Assembly (NCBI GenBank): GCA_030149625.1
Contig: JASLHP010000180.1
Span: forward strand, 1-7,140
From: Solirubrobacteraceae bacterium
GTDB lineage: Bacteria > Actinomycetota > Thermoleophilia > Solirubrobacterales > Solirubrobacteraceae
Direction: 5' to 3'
DNA length: 7,140 nucleotides
The notes beneath the pieces are model-generated. The model had not been told where the DNA came from. It did not search any database and saw only the letters and a list, made by a program, of their open reading frames with translations. Shown here piece by piece: positions 1-5,610 of this stretch (positions within the stretch are counted from its first letter, which is position 1; every line of letters begins with the position of its first letter). Both the position numbers and the translations under genes were made by a program.

Positions 1-1105
1 CGAGGTCGGGATGCGCGGGGCTGCCGTCGTAGAGCACGATCGCGGCGTCGCTGAGCAGGCAGCCGACGAGGAAGTTCCACATCATCCAGCCCGTCGTCGT
101 GAACCAGAACATGCGATCGCCGGCGCGCAAGTCCAGGTGCAGCGCCTTCTTCAGCTGCTCCACCAGGATGCCGCCGTGACCCTGCACGATCGCCTTCGGC
201 AGACCGGTCGTGCCCGACGAGTAGAGCACCCACAGCGGGTGATCGAACCCCACCTGCTCGAACGCCAGCTCGGAGCCCGAGCCGCGGGCAAGCAGCTCGG
301 GCCACGCGATCACACCGCGGGAGCTTTTTGAGCTGGAGAGCGCGGCGGCAAGACCGCTCTCATGGCCGGGGTCGGCACGGTTGCTTACGCGGGCGCCCGT
401 GAGGTAATCCAACACGACCGTGTGCTCGACCGTTGGCATCTCCGCGAGGATGCGGCCCACGACCGCAGTGCGGTCGAAGTCCTTGCCGCCGTGGCGGTAG
501 CCGTCCACCGCGAGCAGCAGCTTCGGTTCGATCTGCGCGAAGCGATCGACCACGCTGCGCGCGCCGAACTCCGGCGCCGCGCTCGACCAGATCGCGCCGA
601 CGCTCGCCACCGCCAAGAGCGCGATCAGCGTCTCCGGGATGTTCGGCATGTAGGCAACCACGCGGTCGCCACGCCCCACGCCGAGCGCGCGCAGGCCGCC
701 CGCCGCCGCCACCACCCGCGTGCTCAGCTCGCCCCACGTGATCTCCTCGAGCTCGCGCAGCTCCGAGCAGTGCAGCACCGCCACCCGATCCTCGCGCCCC
801 TCGCCGTGCGCCAGCACGTTCTCCGCATAGTTCAGCGCCGAGCCCTCGAACCAGCGCGTGCCCGGCATCTCATGCGAGCTCAGCACGTGCTTGTACGGGC
901 TCGACGCGCGCACGCCGCAGAACTCCCAGACGCCCGCCCAGAAGTCCGCGAGCTCGTCGACCGACCAGCGCCACAGCTCGTCGTATCCGGCGAACGGCCG
1001 GCCGCGGCGCTCGCCCGCCCAGTCCATGAAACGCTTCATCTCCACGGCCTGCAACTGCTCGCGCGAAGGCTCCCACATCGGATGCTCGCCGGGGGCGCTT
1101 GCCAT
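1..1105 (-). CDS. aacS: Acetoacetyl-CoA synthetase (acetoacetate--CoA ligase), N-terminal part
   Basis: This ANL-superfamily adenylating enzyme activates acetoacetate with ATP and CoA to acetoacetyl-CoA in the cytoplasm, linking ketone bodies to polyhydroxybutyrate, lipid or isoprenoid metabolism. About 368 codons are present; the family is usually about 650 residues, so the C-terminal part lies beyond the left edge. The N-terminus shows the family-specific pattern MWEPS, then YDELWRWSVDELADFW, then YAENVL, which separates it from plain acetyl-CoA synthetases. The ATP-binding A3 loop reads YSSGTTGLPKAIVQGHGG (around residues 291-308), followed by FWFTTTGWMMWN. The ATG at 1105-1103 was chosen because it fits the family N-terminus and lies just outside the divergent gene. 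No clear Shine-Dalgarno site precedes it, so the message may be leaderless. Residues 241-263 look like an insertion with atypical codons. The family call is firm; substrate specificity follows from family resemblance. Confidence 0.93.
   Translation of the reverse strand, partial: MASAPGEHPMWEPSREQLQAVEMKRFMDWAGERRGRPFAGYDELWRWSVDELADFWAGVWEFCGVRASSPYKHVLSSHEMPGTRWFEGSALNYAENVLAHGEGREDRVAVLHCSELRELEEITWGELSTRVVAAAGGLRALGVGRGDRVVAYMPNIPETLIALLAVASVGAIWSSAAPEFGARSVVDRFAQIEPKLLLAVDGYRHGGKDFDRTAVVGRILAEMPTVEHTVVLDYLTGARVSNRADPGHESGLAAALSSSKSSRGVIAWPELLARGSGSELAFEQVGFDHPLWVLYSSGTTGLPKAIVQGHGGILVEQLKKALHLDLRAGDRMFWFTTTGWMMWNFLVGCLLSDAAIVLYDGSPAHPDL
317..385 (-). other. Putative in-frame insertion in acetoacetyl-CoA synthetase with an inverted repeat
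   Basis: About 23 codons (residues 241-263) lie between the conserved-looking stretches VLDYL and AWPELLA, where relatives, as recalled, have a shorter linker. The segment is rich in Ser, Ala and Gly and uses codons rare in the rest of the window (AAA, TCA, CTT, GGT, CAT). It holds a 7-bp inverted repeat, GAGAGCG at 336-342 and CGCTCTC at 355-361, with a 12-nt loop. The reading frame stays open. It is probably a surface loop between adenylation-domain strands; the insertion origin is inferred, not demonstrated by alignment. Confidence 0.4.
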
Positions 1106-1110
1106 ACGGG

Positions 1111-1117
1111 TATTCTC
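1111..1117. promoter_or_regulatory. Candidate bidirectional -10 element between divergent genes
   Basis: Only 19 bp (1106-1124) separate the two divergent start codons. On the plus strand TATTCT (1111-1116) fits the TANNNT -10 pattern and lies 8 nt before the GTG at 1125. On the minus strand GAGAAT (1117-1112), one mismatch from TAGAAT, lies 6 nt before the ATG at 1105. Both spacings would put transcription starts at or within a base or two of the start codons, giving leaderless messages. No convincing -35 box was found on either side; the -35 regions would fall inside the opposite coding sequences. Confidence 0.45.
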
Positions 1118-1124
1118 GCGGTTT

Positions 1125-2204
1125 GTGAGCCTGCCGGGGTTGCGCGAGGAGTTTCCCGTTCTTGGCGCCGTCGCGTACCTCAACGCCGGCACCGACGGCC
1201 CGCTGCCAGCCGCCGCCGTGCGCGCGGCGACGCAGGAGCTCGAGCGCGAGCTGCGCCACGGGCGCGCGATGGCACACCACGAGCGCAAATCCGAGTTGAA
1301 TGGAGAGCTGCGTGCCGCCTACGCGCGCGCGCTCGGCGCCGACGCCGACGCCGTCGCCCTCACCACGTGCACCAGCGAGGGCATGGCCCAAGTGATCGGT
1401 GGCCTCCAGCTCGGTCGCGGCGATGAGATCGTCACGAGCGACGAGGAGCACCCCGGCCTGCTCGGCGCGCTGTCCGCCGCGCGCGAGCTGCACGGCGTCG
1501 AGGTTCGCGAAGCGCCGCTCGCCGAGCTCGCGAACGCTGTCGGCCCGCGCACGCGCCTGCTCGCCTGCTCGCACGTCGGCTGGGTCAGCGGCTCGCTCGC
1601 GCCCGCCGAGCTCGGTCAGCTCGACGTGCCCGTGCTGCTCGACGGCGCCCAGGGCATCGGCGCCGTTCCCGTCGACGTGAAAGCGCTCGGCTGCGACGCC
1701 TACGCCGGCGCCGGGCAGAAGTGGCTGTGCGGCCCCGACGGCACCGGGGTCCTGTGGGTGAGTCCCGAGTTGCGCGAGCGGATCTCCGTCTCGCGTCGCG
1801 GCTACGCCAACCTCGCCGAGCCCAACGACGGGCTCGACGCGCAGCCGCACGAGGACGCGCGGCGCTTCGACACGATGTCCCAGAACGCCGAGACCATCGC
1901 CTGCGCGCTCGCCGCCGTCGGCGTGCTCGAGGCCGCCGGCTGGGCCGCCGTGCACGAGCACGCGCGCACGCTCGCCGCACGCCTCGCCGAGCTGCTCACC
2001 GCCGCGGGACGCAAGGTTGCACCGCGCGCGGCGAGCACGCTCGTGTCCTTCGAGAGTCGCGACCCCGAGGGCGAGCGCGCGCTGCTCGCCAAGCGCGCCG
2101 TCGTCGTGCGCAACATCCCGGGCCGGCCATGGCTGCGCGCGTCCGTTGGCGCCTGGAACGACGAGCGCGACCTCGAGCGGCTCGTGGAGAGCCTTTCCGG
2201 GTGA
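1125..2204 (+). CDS. Class V aminotransferase-fold PLP-dependent enzyme
   Basis: This 359-residue cytoplasmic protein belongs to the fold-type I, aminotransferase class V family (isopenicillin N epimerase, cysteine desulfurase and kynureninase relatives). It opens with YLNAGTDGPLP, a typical substrate-side N-terminal motif. It continues with the cofactor-side TTCTSEGMAQ, the SHVGWVSGSLAP strand and LLDGAQGIGAVPVDV, whose D173 should bind the pyridine nitrogen. GQKWLCGPDGTGVLWVSPEL carries the Schiff-base lysine K199. The C-terminal WLRASVGAWNDERDLERLVE is the usual small-domain ending. No catalytic-loop cysteine like that of NifS/SufS is visible, so a desulfurase is unlikely; the substrate is unknown. 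The GTG at 1125 was chosen over an upstream in-frame ATG at 858 because it gives the family N-terminus and avoids a long overlap with the divergent synthetase gene. It is first in a three-gene operon, and its stop overlaps the next start. Confidence 0.9.
   Translation: MSLPGLREEFPVLGAVAYLNAGTDGPLPAAAVRAATQELERELRHGRAMAHHERKSELNGELRAAYARALGADADAVALTTCTSEGMAQVIGGLQLGRGDEIVTSDEEHPGLLGALSAARELHGVEVREAPLAELANAVGPRTRLLACSHVGWVSGSLAPAELGQLDVPVLLDGAQGIGAVPVDVKALGCDAYAGAGQKWLCGPDGTGVLWVSPELRERISVSRRGYANLAEPNDGLDAQPHEDARRFDTMSQNAETIACALAAVGVLEAAGWAAVHEHARTLAARLAELLTAAGRKVAPRAASTLVSFESRDPEGERALLAKRAVVVRNIPGRPWLRASVGAWNDERDLERLVESLSG
2185..2191 (+). promoter_or_regulatory. Ribosome binding site for the GT39 glycosyltransferase
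   Basis: TGGAGAG, with a GGAG core, ends 9 nt before the GTG at 2201. It lies inside the last codons of the aminotransferase gene. It supports the GTG that overlaps the preceding stop as GTGA, an arrangement typical of translational coupling. Confidence 0.6.
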
Positions 2205-4435
2205 GCGACCCCGCGCAGGCGAGCGCCACGACCTCCGAGCACGCCACCGGGACAGCCCCGCCGACGGCGACACAGGGCACCGCGTCGCAGGCGAAGCAAC
2301 ACCCGTCCCGGAGCGACCCTCGCAGTCTGCTGCGTCACGCCGGCCTGCCCGTCGCCGTCGCTCTCTCCGCGGTGCTGAACACACACCGGCTCGCCCAGAA
2401 CGGCTACGCCAACATCTTCTACTCGGCCGGCGTCAAGTCGATGCTGCACTCGCTGCACGACTTCCTGTTCGTGTCGTTCGACCCCGGCGGCCTCGTCACG
2501 GTCGACAAGCCGCCGCTCGCGCTGTGGCTGCAGGCCGCGAGCGCCAAGATCTTCGGCTTCTCGCCCCTCAGTCTGCTGCTGCCGGAGGCGCTCGCCGGCG
2601 TGCTCGCCGTCGCGCTGCTGTACGTCGTGCTCGCGCGCCGCCTCGGCGCCGCCGCCGGCTTTGCCGGCGCGCTCACGCTCGCCGTGTTCCCCTCGTTCGT
2701 CGCCGTCTCGCGCGACAACGGCGTCGATCCCCTGCTGATCCTGCTGCTGCTGCTCGCCTGCGCGCTCGCGCTGCGCGCCTGCGAGACCGGCCGCTGGCGC
2801 ACACTTATCGCGTGCGGCGTCGTCGTCGGGCTCGCCTTCAACACCAAGACGCTCGCCGCCTACCTCGTCGTCCCCGGCATCGCCGTCGGCTACCTCCTCT
2901 GCGCGCCAGGCTCATGGCAGCGGCGAGCCGTGCAGCTGCTCGTCGCCGGCGCCGCGACGCTCGTCGTGTCCTTCGCCTGGATCGCGTTCGTCGAACTCAC
3001 TCCCGCCTCCAAGCGCCCCTACGTCGGCAGCTCCACGAACAACACCGAGATCGGCCTCACGTTCGAATACAACGGTCTCGGCCGCGTCGAAGGCCAGGCC
3101 GGCGGCCCCAACAGCACGAGCGTGCGTCCCGGCGCCTACGTGCCCGCCACCCGCCAGCACGCCGTCAACGACGCCGCACGCGCGCACCCAGCGCCGCCCG
3201 AAGCTCCCTCGCCGTCCGTGCGCCTCACACCCGCCGCCACGCCCGCGCCCGCCGTCGAGGTCAGCGGCAGGGAAAAAGACCCGATCCCGTTCGGCGAAGC
3301 GCCCAAGCTGCTGCGCCTGTTCGGCAAGGGGCTCGGCGACCAGGCAGGCTGGATGCTGCCGTTCGCGCTGTTCGGGCTGCTCGCGCTGCTCGCCGCCGTC
3401 GCGCTCGCGTTCCTCGACCGCAGGCGCGACGACCGGCGGCGGGCAGCGCCGGCGCAGGCGGCGTCTAGAGACGCAGCCGACGACGACGCGCCGGCCAAAC
3501 GCCCGCCGCTGCCGCCCGCGCCCACGCCTTCGCTCACGGCCGCGCTCGCGATCAGCCGCCGTGATCCGCGGCTCGCGACGGCGCTCGTGCTCGGCGGCTG
3601 GTTCGTGGTCGAGGCCGCCGTGCTGAGCCTGTCAAAGGGCATCGTGCACCCCTACTACGTCTCCGCGCTCGCGCCCGCGACCGGCGCCATGGCCGGAGCC
3701 GGCGCGGCCGCGCTCGTCGAGCTCGCACGCGGTCGCCATCGGCTGTGGGGCCTCGCGCTCGCCGCGGGCGCGCTCGCGAGCACCGTGCTCGTACAGATCG
3801 TGCTGATGCACCGCGAGCACTACATGACGTCCTTCGTGCCCGCGCTCGCGATCGGCGCGGCGATCTGCTTCCTGGCGTTGGTCGCGTTGCGCCGGCTCGC
3901 GGCGCCTGCGGTCGCGGCGATGCTCCTGCTGGCGCTGGTCGTTCCGGCCCGGTACGCCGCCACCACGTGGCTCGCGCCCGTCGAGGGCACGTTCGCGGCC
4001 GCTGGCCCGAAAGCGTTCGCCGGCAGCGGCGGCTACGGCGTCAACGCGCACGACCTCGCGATCGACCGCGCGCTGCTCGACTACGTCGCCACGCACCGCC
4101 CAGGCTCGCGCTGGGCGCTACTGACCGTCGCCTCTGACACCGGCTCGCCGCTGATGCTGATGGGGCTCGACGTCGGCGCGCTCGCCGGCTACAGCGGCGT
4201 CGATCCAGCCGTCGACGGGCCGCAGCTCGCGCACATGGTCGCAAGCGGACAGGCGCGCTACGTCCTGCTTGGCGGCGAGTACTCGCTGCGCGGCGGCAAC
4301 CTTGCCACGAAGGCTGTCCTGGGCGCCTGCAAGGAGCTACCGCCCTGGCTGTGGCACAGCCCCGTCGGCTACCCCTACGGGCTCGCGCTGTTCGACTGCG
4401 CCGGCGACGAGCACGCGCTCGCGGCCGCGAGCTGA
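2201..4435 (+). CDS. GT39-family membrane glycosyltransferase (YkcB/ArnT-like)
   Basis: This 744-residue polytopic protein is a GT-C fold transferase, expected to move a sugar from a polyprenyl-phosphate donor to an acceptor on the outer face of the membrane. After a Ser/Thr/Ala-rich cytoplasmic tail (1-45) comes the family signature GYANIFYSAGVKSMLHS, then FDPGG (D94) and TVDKPPLALWLQ (D102). D94 and D102 are in the first outer loop, where GT-C catalytic acids sit. Hydrophobic segments lie near 47-60, 121-144, 147-166, 175-193, 201-235, 244-265, 384-405, 461-482, 487-507, 513-534, 545-565 and 568-584. The HPYYVSALAPATGAMAG stretch (from H483) is typical of this group. A soluble C-terminal domain (about 600-744) has GYSGVDP (663-669) and ARYVLLGG, as in YkcA/YkcB-like proteins. 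Two Pro/Ala-rich stretches (298-358 and 406-450) interrupt the scaffold. The GTG start overlaps the upstream stop. Donor and acceptor cannot be deduced. Confidence 0.88.
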   Translation: MSDPAQASATTSEHATGTAPPTATQGTASQAKQHPSRSDPRSLLRHAGLPVAVALSAVLNTHRLAQNGYANIFYSAGVKSMLHSLHDFLFVSFDPGGLVTVDKPPLALWLQAASAKIFGFSPLSLLLPEALAGVLAVALLYVVLARRLGAAAGFAGALTLAVFPSFVAVSRDNGVDPLLILLLLLACALALRACETGRWRTLIACGVVVGLAFNTKTLAAYLVVPGIAVGYLLCAPGSWQRRAVQLLVAGAATLVVSFAWIAFVELTPASKRPYVGSSTNNTEIGLTFEYNGLGRVEGQAGGPNSTSVRPGAYVPATRQHAVNDAARAHPAPPEAPSPSVRLTPAATPAPAVEVSGREKDPIPFGEAPKLLRLFGKGLGDQAGWMLPFALFGLLALLAAVALAFLDRRRDDRRRAAPAQAASRDAADDDAPAKRPPLPPAPTPSLTAALAISRRDPRLATALVLGGWFVVEAAVLSLSKGIVHPYYVSALAPATGAMAGAGAAALVELARGRHRLWGLALAAGALASTVLVQIVLMHREHYMTSFVPALAIGAAICFLALVALRRLAAPAVAAMLLLALVVPARYAATTWLAPVEGTFAAAGPKAFAGSGGYGVNAHDLAIDRALLDYVATHRPGSRWALLTVASDTGSPLMLMGLDVGALAGYSGVDPAVDGPQLAHMVASGQARYVLLGGEYSLRGGNLATKAVLGACKELPPWLWHSPVGYPYGLALFDCAGDEHALAAAS

Positions 4436-4440
4436 GAGGA
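4435..4440 (+). promoter_or_regulatory. Ribosome binding site for the zinc metallopeptidase gene
   Basis: AGAGGA begins on the last base of the glycosyltransferase stop codon and ends 8 nt before the GTG at 4449. The next in-frame GTG, at 4470, would remove the first cysteine (C6) of the zinc ribbon, so both spacing and domain integrity favour 4449. Confidence 0.6.
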
Positions 4441-4448
4441 CTGACGGA

Positions 4449-5528
4449 GTGCTCGCCTTCGCCTGCCCGGTGTGCGCGCACCTGGTCACGTTCGAGAGCA
4501 CCAACTGCCTGCACTGCGGCAGCGAGCTCGGCTACGACCCCGCGAGCACCGCGATCGTCGCGATCGCCACGGATGGGCGCGCAGCGGACGACGACCTCGC
4601 GGGTGACCGGAAGCCAGCGCTGCGCTGCGCAAACGCGCAGCTGGCCGCGTGCAACTGGGTCGTGCGCCGCGCCGGCGAGCTGTGCAGCAGCTGCGCGCTC
4701 ACGCGCACCCGTCCCAACGACGCCGACACGGACGGCCTCGGCGGCTTCGCCACAGCCGAGACCGCCAAGCGCAGGCTGCTGTTCGAGCTCGCCGACATCG
4801 GGCTGCCGATCGTCGGCTGGCGCGAGCGACCAGGCGGCCTCGCGTTCGAGCTGCTCTCCAGCGCCCACACACCCGTCACCACCGGTCACGCCGACGGCGT
4901 CATCACGCTCGATCTCGACGAGACCGATCCGGCGCATCGCGAGCGCATGCGCGTGAAGCTCGGCGAGCCGTATCGGACCGTGCTCGGGCACCTGCGCCAC
5001 GAGATCGGCCACTACTACCAGCCGATCCTGCTCGGCGCCGGCACACCCGCCGAGGCCCGCTGCCGCGAGCTGTTCGGCGACGAGCGCGATGACTACCAGC
5101 AAGCGCTCGCGCGCTACTACGAGCAGGGCGCTCGAGCTGGCTGGGAGCAATGCTTCGTCAGCGCCTACGCCACCATGCATCCGTGGGAGGACTGGGCGGA
5201 GACGTTTGCTCACTACCTGCACATCCGCGACACCGTGCAGACGGCCGCCGCCTACGGCGTGCGCGTCGCCGGCCCCGCGATCGCCACCACCGACCCGCAG
5301 CCGTTGCACTCCCGGCCCGCCGGCGAGCCCGAGGACGTGCACAGCATGCTCGGCGCCTGGATCCCGCTCACCTACGCGCTCAACGCGATCAACCGCAGCA
5401 TGGGCGCGCGCGACCTCTACCCGTTCGTGCTCACCGCCGCCGTCGAGGCCAAGCTCGCGTTCATCGACGAGCTGGTGCGCTCACAAGCACCTGACCGTCG
5501 CTGGGCAAGCGAGACAACGACGCAGTGA
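4449..5528 (+). CDS. Zinc-ribbon putative zinc-binding metallopeptidase (DUF2248/Peptidase_Mx-like)
   Basis: This 359-residue protein has two recognisable parts. The N-terminal part carries paired cysteines C6/C9 (CPVC) and C20/C23 (CLHCG), the pattern of a zinc ribbon. A second set follows at C60, C68, C79 and C82 (CSSC), probably another metal site. The C-terminal part has the zinc-protease motif HEIGHYYQ, with H184, E185 and H188. About 60 residues later comes WEDWAETFAHYLHI, whose E247, D248 or E251 could give a further zinc ligand. This order matches the family annotated as putative zinc-binding metallopeptidase, at about its usual length. No signal peptide or membrane segment is visible, so it is probably cytoplasmic. 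Peptidase activity is predicted from the motif only, and no substrate is known to me. It begins 13 bp after the glycosyltransferase stop and ends the operon. Its last codons lie inside a short repeated motif. Confidence 0.85.
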   Translation: MLAFACPVCAHLVTFESTNCLHCGSELGYDPASTAIVAIATDGRAADDDLAGDRKPALRCANAQLAACNWVVRRAGELCSSCALTRTRPNDADTDGLGGFATAETAKRRLLFELADIGLPIVGWRERPGGLAFELLSSAHTPVTTGHADGVITLDLDETDPAHRERMRVKLGEPYRTVLGHLRHEIGHYYQPILLGAGTPAEARCRELFGDERDDYQQALARYYEQGARAGWEQCFVSAYATMHPWEDWAETFAHYLHIRDTVQTAAAYGVRVAGPAIATTDPQPLHSRPAGEPEDVHSMLGAWIPLTYALNAINRSMGARDLYPFVLTAAVEAKLAFIDELVRSQAPDRRWASETTTQ

Positions 5529-5568
5529 GCGAAGTGTGCTTCGCACACGAGCGATCGAGGACGCAGTG
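5508..5568 (+). repeat. Imperfect direct repeat flanking a hairpin
   Basis: Two related copies occur at 5508-5527 and 5550-5568. Each starts with AGCGA and ends with GACGCAGTG, joined by a variable middle (GACAAC in the first, TCGAG overlapping the second). The first copy covers the last codons of the metallopeptidase gene and runs into its TGA stop. Between the copies lies a 6-bp perfect hairpin. AGCGA occurs again at 5528-5532 and 5580-5584. The pattern resembles a small dispersed intergenic repeat, but only this locus is visible. Confidence 0.5.
5534..5548 (+). terminator. Short stem-loop after the operon
   Basis: GTGTGC (5534-5539) and GCACAC (5543-5548) form a perfect 6-bp stem with a TTC loop, starting 6 nt after the metallopeptidase stop. 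There is no T-tract, so termination is only a possibility; many high-GC actinobacterial terminators lack one. Confidence 0.4.
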
Positions 5569-5580
5569 TCGCGCCGCTCA

Positions 5581-5610
5581 GCGACCGTCAGGCCGCGACT
5601 GACAGGTCGC
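5581..5610. terminator. Strong hairpin across the end of the Ppx gene, possible bidirectional terminator
   Basis: GCGACCGTCAG (5581-5591) pairs with CTGAC and GGTCGC (5599-5603 and 5605-5610). The result is an 11-bp stem with one bulged A at 5604 and a 7-nt loop. It spans the stop codon of the minus-strand Ppx gene and sits between two convergent genes, the position expected of a shared terminator. No T-tract follows on either strand. Confidence 0.5.

Noticed and set aside
321..334. T-run between AGCT repeats as a terminator
   Set aside because: It lies inside the open synthetase frame, is not a perfect inverted repeat and has no gene end nearby.
1099..1104. TTGCCA as a -35 box for the operon promoter
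   Set aside because: It is only 6 bp from the TATTCT hexamer, far short of the usual spacing of about 17 bp.
858..1124. Upstream ATG extension of the aminotransferase
   Set aside because: The added residues do not resemble the family, and the extension would overlap almost 250 bp of the divergent synthetase. The GTG at 1125 gives the normal N-terminus.
362..1426. Plus-strand open frame opposite the acetoacetyl-CoA synthetase
   Set aside because: It is Arg/Ala/His-rich, has no family resemblance and is fully explained by the real gene on the other strand.
870..2384. Long open minus-strand frame opposite the aminotransferase and the start of the glycosyltransferase
   Set aside because: The translation is Arg/Gly/Ala-rich with no recognisable motif, and it lies opposite a well-supported gene. 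Such frames arise from GC-rich codon bias.
4041..5342. Minus-strand open frame opposite the metallopeptidase
   Set aside because: It is an antisense shadow of a gene with clear zinc-binding motifs, and its C-terminal half is low-complexity Arg-rich.
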